From assembly GCA_025453995.1 (NCBI GenBank), contig JALOPH010000002.1, forward strand, positions 1 through 45,618: a stretch of 45,618 nucleotides of DNA, given 5' to 3'. Both the position numbers and the translations under genes were made by a program. The notes under the pieces are model-generated. The model worked only from the letters and a program-made list of their open reading frames with translations. It had not been told where the DNA came from and searched no databases. Of the stretch, positions 9,897 through 19,141 are shown one piece after another. The number at the start of each line of letters is the position of its first letter. Within the stretch, counting starts at the first letter, position 1. The DNA is from Desulfobacterales bacterium (lineage in GTDB: Bacteria > Desulfobacterota > Desulfobacteria > Desulfobacterales > Desulfosalsimonadaceae).

Positions 9897-10904
9897 TTAT
9901 CGGGGATGCCCTGTTTTATTTCTTAAAATTTTCAGTTTATCAAGGAGATTGTTGGCTGCCGCTGTCGGCGTGATGCTGCCCTTTTCAACGGACCAGGCCA
10001 ATTCAGGCAGCAAATCTCCGATTTCCGGCAGTTGATAAAACCAACTCTTCAGACCCTCATCGATCAAAAAACGCATCCATTCCAAAGACTGTTTTTTGCG
10101 CTTATAGTTCAGCTCGCCGGTTGCCGATAGCTTTTTCCTGTGATCAATAACCGTGTTCCAGATTTCTTCAACACCGGTCATCTGGATGGCGCTGCACGTG
10201 ACCACCGGCGGGACCCATGCTGACGAAGGCGAGAATAGCAGGCTGACCGCGTCAGCGTAGGCTTTCCGCGCAATATTTGCCTTATCCACATTGTCACCGT
10301 CCGCCTTGTTGACGGCAATGGCATCCGCCAGCTCGATGATGCCCCGTTTGATACCCTGCAAACCGTCTCCTGCGCCGGCAAGGATCAGAATCAAAAAAAA
10401 ATCAACCATGGAAGCGACTGTAACTTCCGACTGGCCGACGCCCACCGTCTCCACAATAATCACATCATATCCGGCGGCTTCACATACCAACATGGATTCT
10501 CTTGTTTTCCGCGACACCCCGCCCAGCGCCCCTCCGGATGGCGACGGCCGGATGAACGCGCGCTCATCAGCAGAAAGTTTTTCCATGCGGGTTTTGTCGC
10601 CCATGATGCTCCCGCCGCTCCGGGCGCTGCTTGGGTCCACCGCCAAAATCGCCACCCGGTGATTCCTATCAACCAGATGCAACCCCAAACTTTCGATAAA
10701 CGTGCTTTTTCCTACGCCCGGTACGCCGGTAATTCCGAGGCGGACGCAATTCCCGGTAAAGGGCAGAAGTCCGTTCAAAACTTCTGAAATCAACGTTTGA
10801 TGAGCCGGCAGAGAGCTCTCAATCAACGTGATGGTTTTTGCAATGATTTTTCTATCCCCGGTCCGGACGCCTTGAATATAAAAACGGGGATCGGTTTCCA
10901 TCAT
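9897..10904 (-). CDS. meaB: Methylmalonyl-CoA mutase-associated GTPase MeaB
   Basis: A 335-aa G3E-family P-loop GTPase that guards methylmalonyl-CoA mutase and gates loading of its adenosylcobalamin. Walker A is GVPGVGKST at residues 60-68. ETVGVGQSE follows (switch region), then NKADG as the guanine-specificity motif. Length is usual for MeaB/ArgK proteins. The ATG overlaps the mutase stop codon (ATGATGG; a second in-frame ATG follows immediately), with GGAG just upstream, so mutase and chaperone are coupled. Confidence 0.95.
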   Translation of the reverse strand: MMETDPRFYIQGVRTGDRKIIAKTITLIESSLPAHQTLISEVLNGLLPFTGNCVRLGITGVPGVGKSTFIESLGLHLVDRNHRVAILAVDPSSARSGGSIMGDKTRMEKLSADERAFIRPSPSGGALGGVSRKTRESMLVCEAAGYDVIIVETVGVGQSEVTVASMVDFFLILILAGAGDGLQGIKRGIIELADAIAVNKADGDNVDKANIARKAYADAVSLLFSPSSAWVPPVVTCSAIQMTGVEEIWNTVIDHRKKLSATGELNYKRKKQSLEWMRFLIDEGLKSWFYQLPEIGDLLPELAWSVEKGSITPTAAANNLLDKLKILRNKTGHPR

Positions 10905-13027
10905 TTTTTCTCCAGCGCATTCAATACCTGATTGGCCGACTCGGTCACAATGCTTCCCGGACCGAAAATCTTTGAAACCCCGGCGCTGTATAAGAATTCA
11001 TAATCCGCGGGCGGAATAATGCCGCCGACAACTACCAGAATTTCTTCTCCGCCCTGCTTTTTCAAAGATTCAATCAGCTCGGGAACCAGAATCTTATGAC
11101 CTGCGGCCAGACTGGAAACGCCGACCACATGCACGTCATTTTCAATGGCCATGCGGGCCGCTTCATCCGGGGTCTGAAACATGGGACTGATATCCACATC
11201 AAAGCCCATATCCGCAAAAGCGGTTGCAACCACTTTAATGCCCCTGTCATGACCGTCCTGGCCCATCTTGGTGACCAGAATTCTTGGACGCCGGCCTTCC
11301 TTTTTTTCGAATTCTTCGACCCGCTTGCGGATGGATTTAATAATATCCGTGTCCTGGTATTCGGAGGCGTAAATTCCTGAAATGCACTGAGTGGTGGCCA
11401 CGTATCGGCCGAACACCTTTTCCATGGCGTCGGATATTTCACCGACAGTTGCCCGCGCGCGCACGGCGGGGATGCATAACTCCAGAAGGTTTCCGTTGTT
11501 CCGCGCCCCGTTGGTGATAGCTTCAAGGGCCTTCTGAACGGCCGCATTATCCCGTTTGGCCTTGATCTCCATGAGCATCGATACCTGCCCGTCCCGGACC
11601 GTCGATGAAATTTCCCGGACTGCAATGGGCGATTCATCGGCCACCTTGTATTTATTCACACCGACAATCACGTCTTTTCCCTGATCGATTCTCGCCTGCC
11701 GGCGGGCGGCGGACTCTTCGATCCTCATTTTGGGCATTCCGGACACTATGGCCTTGGCCATGCCGCCCAGCTTCTCCACCTCATCGATGATTTTTCTGGA
11801 CTCGCGAACGATGGAATGGGTCAGCGACTCCACATAATAGGAACCGCCGAGAGGATCCACCACACGGGTGACCTGGGATTCTTCCTGAACGATAATCTGG
11901 GTGTTCCTGGCAACCCTTGCGGACAAATCCGTGGGCAGGCTCACGGCTTCATCAAAGGAATTCGTATGAAGGGACTGGGTCCCGCCGAGTACAGCGGCCA
12001 GACATTCCAGCGTTGTGCGGATAATATTGTTATAAGGATCCTGCTGGGTCAGACTCCACCCGGAAGTCTGGCAGTGGGTTCTTAACATGAGAGATTCGGG
12101 GTTTTTGGGATTAAACTGCCGCATCAAATCCGCCCACAGGAAACGGGCCGCGCGAAGCATTGCGATTTCCATGAAAAAATTCATCCCGATGCCGAAGAAA
12201 AACGAGAGCCGGGGAGCAAAATCATCGATGTCAAGTCCTGCAGCCAATGCTGCCTTTACATATTCAATGCCGTCCGCCAAAGTAAATGCCGTCTGCAGCA
12301 CCGAATCAGCGCCTGCTTCCATCATGTGATACCCGCTGATGGAAACCGTGTTGAATTTGGGCATGTTTTTAGAACAATAACCGATAATGTCGGATACGAT
12401 CCGCATGGATGGATCCGGCGGGTAAATATAGGTATTTCGCGTCAGATACTCCTTTAATATATCATTTTGAATCGTCCCGTTAAGCTTATTCTGGGGAACG
12501 CCCTGTTCTTCAGCTGCGACAATATATCCGGCAAGCACCGGCAGGACCGCGCCGTTCATGGTCATAGATACGGACATCTGGTCCAGGGGGATTCCGGAAA
12601 ACAAAATTTTCATGTCCTCCACAGAATCAACCGGAACCCCGGCTTTTCCGACATCGCCGACGACCCTGGGATGATCCGAGTCATACCCCCGGTGGGTCGG
12701 CAGGTCAAAGGCCACGGAAAGCCCCTTCTGCCCGGCGGCGAGATTCCGGCGGTAGAATTCATTGGATTCTTTTGCCGTTGAAAATCCGGCATACTGACGG
12801 ATAGTCCAGGGCCTGTTGGTATACATGGTCGCCCGTACCCCTCTGACAAACGGCTCCATGCCCGGCAGGGTATTGGCAAATCCGATCCCCGCCATATCTT
12901 CAGCGGTATACAGGGGGTTGACCACAATGCCTTCCGGAGTGGTACGGCTCAAAATATCAACAGGCTTGCCTCTTAATTCTTTCTGGGCAAGATCAATCCA
13001 TTTCTGAAATTCAGGATGCTTTGCCAT
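10901..13027 (-). CDS. scpA: Methylmalonyl-CoA mutase (B12-dependent), single-chain catalytic subunit
   Basis: This 708-aa enzyme rearranges (R)-methylmalonyl-CoA to succinyl-CoA using adenosylcobalamin. The N-terminal TIM-barrel substrate domain (about residues 1-550) contains [11 protein letters not shown]. The C-terminal cobalamin-binding domain has the base-off DxHxxG signature (GQDGHDRG) near residue 585 and the SSLAAGH and GGIIPPAD loops. Full length with an intact B12 domain fits a homodimeric or catalytic alpha-type mutase. I place the start at the second ATG (13027), preceded 6 nt upstream by GGAG. The ATG at 13039 lies upstream of that site. A candidate promoter lies 36-64 bp upstream. 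Confidence 0.96.
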   Translation of the reverse strand: MAKHPEFQKWIDLAQKELRGKPVDILSRTTPEGIVVNPLYTAEDMAGIGFANTLPGMEPFVRGVRATMYTNRPWTIRQYAGFSTAKESNEFYRRNLAAGQKGLSVAFDLPTHRGYDSDHPRVVGDVGKAGVPVDSVEDMKILFSGIPLDQMSVSMTMNGAVLPVLAGYIVAAEEQGVPQNKLNGTIQNDILKEYLTRNTYIYPPDPSMRIVSDIIGYCSKNMPKFNTVSISGYHMMEAGADSVLQTAFTLADGIEYVKAALAAGLDIDDFAPRLSFFFGIGMNFFMEIAMLRAARFLWADLMRQFNPKNPESLMLRTHCQTSGWSLTQQDPYNNIIRTTLECLAAVLGGTQSLHTNSFDEAVSLPTDLSARVARNTQIIVQEESQVTRVVDPLGGSYYVESLTHSIVRESRKIIDEVEKLGGMAKAIVSGMPKMRIEESAARRQARIDQGKDVIVGVNKYKVADESPIAVREISSTVRDGQVSMLMEIKAKRDNAAVQKALEAITNGARNNGNLLELCIPAVRARATVGEISDAMEKVFGRYVATTQCISGIYASEYQDTDIIKSIRKRVEEFEKKEGRRPRILVTKMGQDGHDRGIKVVATAFADMGFDVDISPMFQTPDEAARMAIENDVHVVGVSSLAAGHKILVPELIESLKKQGGEEILVVVGGIIPPADYEFLYSAGVSKIFGPGSIVTESANQVLNALEKK

Positions 13028-13062
13028 TGATAACTCCATGTTGTGTTGTCAATGAGTGATTG

Positions 13063-13091
13063 ATTATATTCGGAATCAACATCAATATTAA
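13063..13091 (-). promoter_or_regulatory. Candidate sigma-70 promoter ahead of methylmalonyl-CoA mutase
   Basis: On the minus strand a TTAATA -35 box (13086-13091) is separated by 17 nt from a perfect TATAAT -10 (13063-13068). The mutase ATG lies about 36 nt further down. It sits in the 106-bp gap between mce and the mutase, so the large metabolic block could be transcribed independently of tetR-mce. Confidence 0.4.
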
Positions 13092-13133
13092 TTACGGTTT
13101 TCATCTAACGACGTTCTGAATTCATTCAAAATA

Positions 13134-13538
13134 TCAACTGCGTTCGCATAGTTCCACCAAAACTCCGCTGGTTGATTTTGGATGAAGAAACGCGATTTTG
13201 GCGCCGCCCGCCCCGATTCTTGGCGTTTCATCTATCAGCCGCACGCCTTTGAGCTTCAGCTCGGCCAACGCCTCTTCTATGTTTGCCACCCGGAAAGCCA
13301 CGTGCTGAATGCCTTCGCCTTTTTTTTCAATAAACTTTGCTACCGGCCCATCGGGTTCAGTGGATTCCAGAAGTTCGACTTCACTTTCGCCCACCGGAAA
13401 GAAAGCGGTTTTGACTTTCTGTTGCGCCACGGTTTCATCCCCTTCAAAATTCAATCCCAGAATCCCGGACCAGAAATTCCGGCCTTCGTCAATGCTGTTG
13501 ACGGCGATTCCAAGGTGGTCTATTTTCAGCACTTTCAT
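13134..13538 (-). CDS. mce: Methylmalonyl-CoA epimerase
   Basis: A 134-aa VOC/glyoxalase-fold protein that interconverts the (S) and (R) forms of methylmalonyl-CoA, linking the carboxylation product to the mutase substrate. The N-terminal DHLGIAV brings H8, the first metal ligand. QHVAFRV in the second half brings another, and a Glu near the C-terminus (LVELCE) completes the usual metal site. An AAAGGAG ribosome-binding site lies about 6 nt before the ATG. It sits 27 bp after the TetR-type gene and just ahead of the mutase. Confidence 0.95.
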   Translation of the reverse strand: MKVLKIDHLGIAVNSIDEGRNFWSGILGLNFEGDETVAQQKVKTAFFPVGESEVELLESTEPDGPVAKFIEKKGEGIQHVAFRVANIEEALAELKLKGVRLIDETPRIGAGGAKIAFLHPKSTSGVLVELCERS

Positions 13539-13565
13539 GTTGCACTCCTTTTGCTTTAATTGAAT

Positions 13566-14192
13566 TTAATTGGTATTTTGAATGCCCTCAAAAATGACGC
13601 GGCTGATTTCCTTTTGATACTCATACACATCAATCTTGCTGTTGTGAATAAGAGCCGGAAGGACCATATGCTCAATGGCGCCCAAAACCATCTGCCTGAG
13701 AAATGCCGGGGAAACATCTTTTCGAATTTCACCGCTGGACATCCCTTCTTTGATGGCGGCCAGCACCATGTTCGTGTATTGCTTGATGGTCATGTAAGTT
13801 TCACTTTCAAAATAACCCGGATAATTCCTGACCTCAATGAGCAGCATTTTTGAAAAAACGCGGTCCTGGTCGTAAAATTCAATGCTGCTGCGTATCATTT
13901 TCCGCAATTTATTCAACGCGCTGGCTTTGCCCTTAAAATCCAGGGAAATGCGTTGAACGAATTCATCCAGATGCTCTTTTAAGACCTGATGCAGCAGCCC
14001 GCGTTTATCGCCGAAATACCTGTAAATCAGCGCTTCATTGACACCGGATTTGCTTGAAATTTCCGAAGTGGTGATGGAATTAAAATCTTTTTCCGCAAGC
14101 AGTTCCCTTAGCGCATTGGCGATTTTAATCCGGCCGGGAGGCCCTTCAGAATTCGGGAACTGTTTGACGGATGAATTTTTCAATTTTGCCAT
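13566..14192 (-). CDS. TetR/AcrR-family transcriptional regulator
   Basis: A 208-aa one-component regulator. The N-terminal helix-turn-helix (about residues 22-66) includes TTSEISSKSGVNEALIYRYF, followed by a helical ligand-binding domain. I start it at the ATG at 14192 (MAKLKNSS). A longer reading from 14339 would begin upstream of a good promoter whose -10 lies at about 14311-14317, so that extension cannot be on the same transcript. It is first in the methylmalonyl-CoA operon, 27 bp before mce, and probably regulates its own promoter. An acyl-CoA ligand such as propionyl-CoA is a guess from context. Confidence 0.88.
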   Translation of the reverse strand: MAKLKNSSVKQFPNSEGPPGRIKIANALRELLAEKDFNSITTSEISSKSGVNEALIYRYFGDKRGLLHQVLKEHLDEFVQRISLDFKGKASALNKLRKMIRSSIEFYDQDRVFSKMLLIEVRNYPGYFESETYMTIKQYTNMVLAAIKEGMSSGEIRKDVSPAFLRQMVLGAIEHMVLPALIHNSKIDVYEYQKEISRVIFEGIQNTN

Positions 14193-14302
14193 GATGACAT
14201 CAAACTTGCAAAAACCTAAATATGTTAAAACTGCCATCGGCTGAGCCGATTCAGAATCGATTTTTTCATATGAAGAATTGAATGAACGCGGATCGATTTT
14301 TT

Positions 14303-14319
14303 TGTAAGTAATATTTACA
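14303..14319. promoter_or_regulatory. Palindrome over the -10, candidate TetR-family operator
   Basis: The 17-bp inverted repeat TGTAA-N7-TTACA lies exactly over the -10 region of the tetR promoter, the usual place for an autorepressor operator. That the neighbouring TetR-type protein binds here is inferred. Confidence 0.5.
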
Positions 14320-14339
14320 TACACAAAAACCATTGTCAA
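14311..14339 (-). promoter_or_regulatory. Sigma-70 type promoter of tetR-mce
   Basis: On the minus strand a consensus TTGACA -35 (14334-14339) is followed after 16-17 nt by TAAATA/AAATAT (14311-14317). Transcription would start near 14304, giving a leader of about 110 nt before the ATG at 14192. Confidence 0.6.
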
Positions 14340-14358
14340 GTTTTTTTAATAAAAAAAT

Positions 14359-14372
14359 ACCGGACGGTCGGT
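14359..14372. promoter_or_regulatory. GC-rich imperfect palindrome upstream of the tetR promoter
   Basis: ACCGGACGGTCGGT stands out between AT-rich flanks, 20 bp upstream of the -35 box. Its ends (ACCG/CGGT) form an imperfect dyad of the kind bound by TetR-family proteins. It could be a second operator or an activator site. No protein is assigned. Confidence 0.35.
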
Positions 14373-14471
14373 TTTTTAGGTGCGATTCGAAGATTTTTTA
14401 AGAGCCTGTCGTTTGGTCCGGCTCGGGAGGCCGATGGATAGGAGTTTATGAAAACTTATTTGGATTTTAAA

Positions 14472-16799
14472 TCATTTAATGCAAACCTTCCGGACTTCTT
14501 TTAAATCTGTAATTCCCTGGAACACCTTTTCGATTCCATCCTGTTTCAAAGTTGTCATTCCTTCGCTGATGGCCTGGTCCCGTAGAATAGCCATGGGAGT
14601 TCGGGCCTGGATCATTTCTTTGATTTTTTCGGTGCCCATGAGAAGTTCATGGATTCCCATGCGCCCCCGGTATCCGGTATTATTGCATAACTCACACCCT
14701 TCCGGGCGGTAGAGCCGCAGATCAGCGGTAAAGGGAATTTTTATATTTTTTTCAAACAGATCCGCCCCATATTCCCGGACGAACTCATCATATTCGCTTT
14801 TGTTCGGATTGTACTGCTTTTTGCAGTTTTTACATAAAGTTCTGACCAGCCGCTGGGCCAGTATCGCAATGAGCGCATCGGCAAAATTAAACGGATCCAT
14901 CCCCATATCCAAAAGCCGGGTCACACTTTCCGGGGCGCTGTTGGTGTGCAGGGTTGAAAACACCAAATGACCGGTTAATGAAGCCTCAATTCCCATCTGG
15001 GTTGTTTCGCGATCCCGCATTTCGCCCACCATAATGACGTCTGGGTCGGCACGAAGAAAAGATCGCATGGCAGCGGCAAAATCAAGCCCGATTTTCGGAT
15101 GAACCTGAACCTGGCGCAGCCCTTTTTGGGTGATTTCCACCGGGTCCTCAGCAGTCCAAATCTTCCTTTCCACCTTATTTATATAAGAAAGCGCCGAGTG
15201 AAGGGTGGTTGTTTTTCCGGACCCGGTGGGCCCGCAACAAAAAATCAGTCCATACGGCAGCGAAATAGCATTTACAAACTGCTCATAATTCCGCTCGGAA
15301 AATCCCATTCTATCCAAAGGAAGGGGTTCGCCGGCAGCCAGAATACGCATCACCACATCTTCCAACCCGCCCTGGGTGGGAACGGTCGCCACCCGGAGTT
15401 CAATATCTTTGCCGCCATATTTTCTAAAATTGATTTTTCCGTCCTGGGGCTTTCGCCGCTCGGAAATGTCAAGGTCAGACATAATTTTAATGCGCGAAAC
15501 AACCGCATTTTTATAACTAAACGGGATGGTCTGATAGAGTGTGCAGGCGCCGTCCACACGAATACGGACCTGGGTGTTCTGTTTGCCGGGATAGGGCTCG
15601 AGATGAATATCGGAAGCTCCCTTGGCATTTGCATCCAAAATAATCTTATTGACCAACTGGACGACTGCGCTGCTCTCTTCCGTAACGGCGGAGGTCTCCT
15701 CATAAATTTCCTGTTCCTCGTCCTTAAGCTGAGAAATAATCTCGTCAATGGAGGATAACTGTTTCTGGTCTGAGGTGAAAAAATCGATTATTTTTAGAAT
15801 ATCCTGTTTGGTGGCATAAGCGAGCTTGATTTTCTTCTTGGGGAAAAGGGACCTGATCTCATCCACTTTATTTATATCTTCCGGGACATTGATGGCGATC
15901 ACAATGTTGCCTTCAGCTTCGGATCGGATTGGAACCCATAGATTATTGCGCATAAAACTGACCTTTAAGCCGGTGATCAGTTCTCCGGGGATAGTCATAT
16001 TTTCATTGAACTTGACCAGGGGCAGTTCATAATACCGGCTCAACGCCTCTCCAATGTCTTTTGGAGAAATCTTTAATTCATCAGTTAAAACGCTTTCGAT
16101 GGAGGTTTTTTTCTCGCGGGCGGTTGCGATGGCCCGGTTGAGTTCTTTCTGTGTGAGGATGTGGTTTTCGAGCAGATATTCAAATTTGCTTTTACGGCTG
16201 GTCAGCATTTTTTTCTGTTTATAAAGTGCGATCCCCATAATATGCGCAAGCTCATTTACATTCTCTTCATCCTTTTGTGTGAATGGGCCGCCCTCTTTTC
16301 GGTTGATCAGCTGAATCACGCCAAGGATAAACGATTTGAATATGATGGGGACGACCAGGACCTGCTTCGTATAAAAACCCGTCTTTTTATCCCAGCTGCC
16401 GTCGAACTTAAGCTCCGGATCGATATCGTTAAGTTCCTGTTTATCATAAACGTTTTTAATGTTTAATACTTTCTGATGGGCTGCGGCATAACCCGCGATG
16501 CTTTTATTAGAAATGTGGACCCGGATTTCTGACACCTCGTTGCCGGATTTGAACCGTGATACCAGTTCCCGTTTGACGCCATCCACATAATAAATCGTAA
16601 TCCGTTCAGCGCCGACAAGGTCAACAATACCATCTTTCAGATCAATTAAAATCTCATCAAGGTTGAAAGCAGCATATATGGCATTGGAGATTTCCTGAAG
16701 TTTGGTGCGATACTGAACTTCGGATTTTAGATGCCTGACATCCGGGTCACTGTTTTCATCCGCCGACGTCGGAGCACTTTTTATGATAGTAGTATCCAT
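14472..16799 (-). CDS. GAF-MshEN-PilB/GspE-type secretion ATPase
   Basis: A 775-aa hexameric assembly ATPase of the type II secretion/type IV pilus family with an extra sensory front end. Residues about 30-195 look like a GAF domain (IYAAFNLDEILIDL start, VLVVPI and GVIQLIN strands). Residues about 205-335 are the MshEN/GspE-N domain, which in relatives binds c-di-GMP. The ATPase follows, with GPTGSGKTT (Walker A, 523-531), the Asp box near 551, DPDVIMVGEMRD (Walker B, 585-596), STLHTN, and the zinc tetracysteine CKNC (656-659) plus CELC. No pilin, PilC or PilT gene is adjacent, so its system is encoded elsewhere. It follows the small membrane gene by 74 bp. Confidence 0.9.
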   Translation of the reverse strand: MDTTIIKSAPTSADENSDPDVRHLKSEVQYRTKLQEISNAIYAAFNLDEILIDLKDGIVDLVGAERITIYYVDGVKRELVSRFKSGNEVSEIRVHISNKSIAGYAAAHQKVLNIKNVYDKQELNDIDPELKFDGSWDKKTGFYTKQVLVVPIIFKSFILGVIQLINRKEGGPFTQKDEENVNELAHIMGIALYKQKKMLTSRKSKFEYLLENHILTQKELNRAIATAREKKTSIESVLTDELKISPKDIGEALSRYYELPLVKFNENMTIPGELITGLKVSFMRNNLWVPIRSEAEGNIVIAINVPEDINKVDEIRSLFPKKKIKLAYATKQDILKIIDFFTSDQKQLSSIDEIISQLKDEEQEIYEETSAVTEESSAVVQLVNKIILDANAKGASDIHLEPYPGKQNTQVRIRVDGACTLYQTIPFSYKNAVVSRIKIMSDLDISERRKPQDGKINFRKYGGKDIELRVATVPTQGGLEDVVMRILAAGEPLPLDRMGFSERNYEQFVNAISLPYGLIFCCGPTGSGKTTTLHSALSYINKVERKIWTAEDPVEITQKGLRQVQVHPKIGLDFAAAMRSFLRADPDVIMVGEMRDRETTQMGIEASLTGHLVFSTLHTNSAPESVTRLLDMGMDPFNFADALIAILAQRLVRTLCKNCKKQYNPNKSEYDEFVREYGADLFEKNIKIPFTADLRLYRPEGCELCNNTGYRGRMGIHELLMGTEKIKEMIQARTPMAILRDQAISEGMTTLKQDGIEKVFQGITDLKEVRKVCIK

Positions 16800-16873
16800 C
16801 TTTCCCTCATTTCTGTCTGATTTGGGTCATTATTTTGTTTGACCTTTCCGAGCTTGAAAAAAATATGGAGTGA

Positions 16874-17113
16874 TCAGCTTGAAAAATCTCCGGGTGGACT
16901 CTTTATAAAAACATAGAGCTTTTTTATCCCCCCGCCGACCAGCAAGACGCCCATCAGATACAGACAAAATCGAAGAAAGAAGTTGCCAGAGGCATACTGT
17001 TCGACATGAGATAATTTTGCCATGATATGGGGTATGCGGAAAAAAACGGCGATCCCCATCAGCAAGAGCGCTCCTCCCCATATGGCCTGTATGTATGATT
17101 TGACGGCTTTCAT
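16874..17113 (-). CDS. Small two-helix membrane protein
   Basis: A 79-aa protein with two hydrophobic segments (about residues 8-28 and 45-68) separated by a short polar loop, and a basic N-terminus. I do not recognise a family. It has its own good promoter immediately upstream and precedes the PilB-like ATPase gene on the same strand, so the two may share a message. Function unknown. Confidence 0.65.
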   Translation of the reverse strand: MKAVKSYIQAIWGGALLLMGIAVFFRIPHIMAKLSHVEQYASGNFFLRFCLYLMGVLLVGGGIKKLYVFIKSPPGDFSS

Positions 17114-17130
17114 GCTATAATATACATTAT

Positions 17131-17160
17131 TTTATAATATTGTTCACCCTATCATGTCAA
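17131..17160 (-). promoter_or_regulatory. Sigma-70 type promoter for the small membrane protein and PilB-like ATPase
   Basis: On the minus strand consensus TTGACA (17155-17160) is followed after 17-18 nt by TTATAA/TATAAA (17131-17137), about 20 bp before the 79-aa gene's ATG. The leader would be very short. This splits the region from the upstream ABC-F gene. Confidence 0.55.
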
Positions 17161-17217
17161 TATCCCTGAAATCAGGCTCATTAAATATGATCTAAAATTC
17201 AAGATATTATAAAACAA

Positions 17218-19089
17218 TTAATTTTGTGTTGCTTCCAGATCGTTCAACGCGCGCATTTGCAGATCAAATGCCAGCCTTTTTTCATCAATCAATCCGGCTA
17301 AGGATTCAAGCTCCCCAAACGCATGGTCGATATCGTTTTGAAATTGATGAATGCTTTTTGAAATATAAGCGATCTGATTCGCATCCTTGTTCTCACTGGC
17401 TGACTGCATGAGGTGGTTGAGCCCTTCAAGCTGCTTCTCATGGGCATCTATGATGTTTTCAAGTTCCGTCATTTTTACTTCCAGCGGTTTTAATGTGCGG
17501 GAGCGTTCAGAAATGAGTTCGGATCGAAGTCGGCGGATTTCCTTCTTATTGATCTTAGCATCGCCTAAGATGTCCATTCGATTTTTTCCCGGCGCCAATT
17601 CTTCAGAATCGCCCCAACCGCCTTTATCTAAAAAGCGCTGGTAACCCCCGTCAAAAAATTCCACTTTGTCATGCTGGAACACGATGAGTTTTTCGGCAAT
17701 GGCATGCAGAAACATTTCATTGTGCGTCACCATGATCACGGCGCCGTCAAATTCATCAATAGCCGCAAGCAGCGCGTCGCACGATTCGATATCAAAATGA
17801 TTGGTAGGCTCGTCGAGGGCAAGAAGATTGATCGGCATGCACAATATTTTTCCGATCATCACACGGCTTTTTTCGCCGCCGGAGAGCACTTGAATTTTTT
17901 TTAGCGCATCATCGCCTTCAAACAGCATGGTGCCGCAAATGTTCCGGGCGGCCTGGCGATCGACATCAACGGCGGAATACAAAATCTCCTCTTCAACGGT
18001 TCGGCCATCCTGAAGGCTTTGAATATTGGTTTGCTCGTAGTATCCCATCACCGTTTCAGGATGATAACTGATCTCGCCGGAAACCGGCCCCAGAACGCCT
18101 GCCAGAAGTTTGAGCAATGTTGTCTTGCCGGAGCCGTTTCGCCCAACAATGCATATCCGGTCTTTGGACGCAACGGCCATGCTGAAATTCGCAATCAGCG
18201 GATGTCCTGGCTCATAGGAAAAATTCAGATTTCGGATTGTTGCGATTCTTTTTCCGATAAATGGTTTGTAACGAAATGAAAAGTCAAGGTTCCTGAATTT
18301 TTCGCGTTTCGAATGCTTCTCCTGTTTGCTCAGAGTTTTGACACGGGACTGAACAAGTCCTGCCAGGCGGGCTTTTGCCCTGAAGCGGGCGATGAATTCC
18401 TCTATCTCTTTTCGGCGGCGTTCTTCATTGACTCGGGTTTTTTCATAAATCTCCTCTTCCTGAGCGATCTGCAGATAATACTTCTCTGTATTTCCAACGA
18501 CCTTACGGATTTTCAGGCGATGGATGCCGATAATATGGGTTACCACGCTGTCCATGAACCCGCGGTCATGGGTAATAACAAATATTTCACGGGGCCAGTT
18601 TTGTAGATATTTCTTTATCCACCGGATAGAAGCTATGTCCAGATAATTCGTCGGCTCATCAAGAAGCAAAAGATCCGGACTGGAAAGAATCACTTTCGCC
18701 AGGTTCAAGCGGACCTGAAATCCGCCTGACAACTCGCGAGGATTTTTTTGCATGTCCCCGCTTGAAAACCCAAGGCCCGCAAGAATTTTTTCCGCCTCCC
18801 AGTGATGCGACTTCATACTCTCCGGAAGGCACTGCATCCCTTCGTCGAGAACCGAATTTTGGGTAAAATCAATTTCCTGAGTGACATATCCGATCCGGTA
18901 ATTTTTGGGAACGGCGATGCTCCCAGAATCCGCGGCCTCTTGCCCCATGATTATACGGAAAAGGGTGGTTTTTCCATGGCCATTGCGTCCCACCAGCCCA
19001 ACGCGTTCACGCCGGTTTATCCGGAAGCTGATGTCATCAAACAGCAAGCGGCTGCCGTAACTCTTGGTCAGGTTGTCAACGCTGATCAT
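17218..19089 (-). CDS. ABC-F family ATP-binding protein (ribosome-associated type)
   Basis: A 623-aa protein with two ABC ATPase domains in one chain and no membrane segment. The first has GRNGHGKTT (Walker A) and an LSGGFQ signature. The second has GRNGSGKTT and LSGGEKSR. A basic linker rich in Arg and Lys (about residues 215-270) joins them. The last ~100 residues form a charged coiled coil, as in Uup/YheS-type ABC-F factors. The family acts at the ribosomal E site or in ribosome quality control rather than in transport. The exact subfamily is not settled. It lies 52 bp after the NtrC-type gene. Confidence 0.9.
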   Translation of the reverse strand: MISVDNLTKSYGSRLLFDDISFRINRRERVGLVGRNGHGKTTLFRIIMGQEAADSGSIAVPKNYRIGYVTQEIDFTQNSVLDEGMQCLPESMKSHHWEAEKILAGLGFSSGDMQKNPRELSGGFQVRLNLAKVILSSPDLLLLDEPTNYLDIASIRWIKKYLQNWPREIFVITHDRGFMDSVVTHIIGIHRLKIRKVVGNTEKYYLQIAQEEEIYEKTRVNEERRRKEIEEFIARFRAKARLAGLVQSRVKTLSKQEKHSKREKFRNLDFSFRYKPFIGKRIATIRNLNFSYEPGHPLIANFSMAVASKDRICIVGRNGSGKTTLLKLLAGVLGPVSGEISYHPETVMGYYEQTNIQSLQDGRTVEEEILYSAVDVDRQAARNICGTMLFEGDDALKKIQVLSGGEKSRVMIGKILCMPINLLALDEPTNHFDIESCDALLAAIDEFDGAVIMVTHNEMFLHAIAEKLIVFQHDKVEFFDGGYQRFLDKGGWGDSEELAPGKNRMDILGDAKINKKEIRRLRSELISERSRTLKPLEVKMTELENIIDAHEKQLEGLNHLMQSASENKDANQIAYISKSIHQFQNDIDHAFGELESLAGLIDEKRLAFDLQMRALNDLEATQN

Positions 19090-19141
19090 AGAATGATTTT
19101 TTCAATGCAGAATAAATGGGGCAATGAATCATGACGGGCAG

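Noticed and set aside
14193-14339. N-terminal extension of the TetR-type regulator
   Set aside because: Its start codon lies on the -35 box of a good promoter and upstream of the likely transcription start.
15099-15758. 219-aa plus-strand frame opposite the PilB-like ATPase
   Set aside because: It mirrors the ATPase coding sequence, and no motif or start signal is seen.
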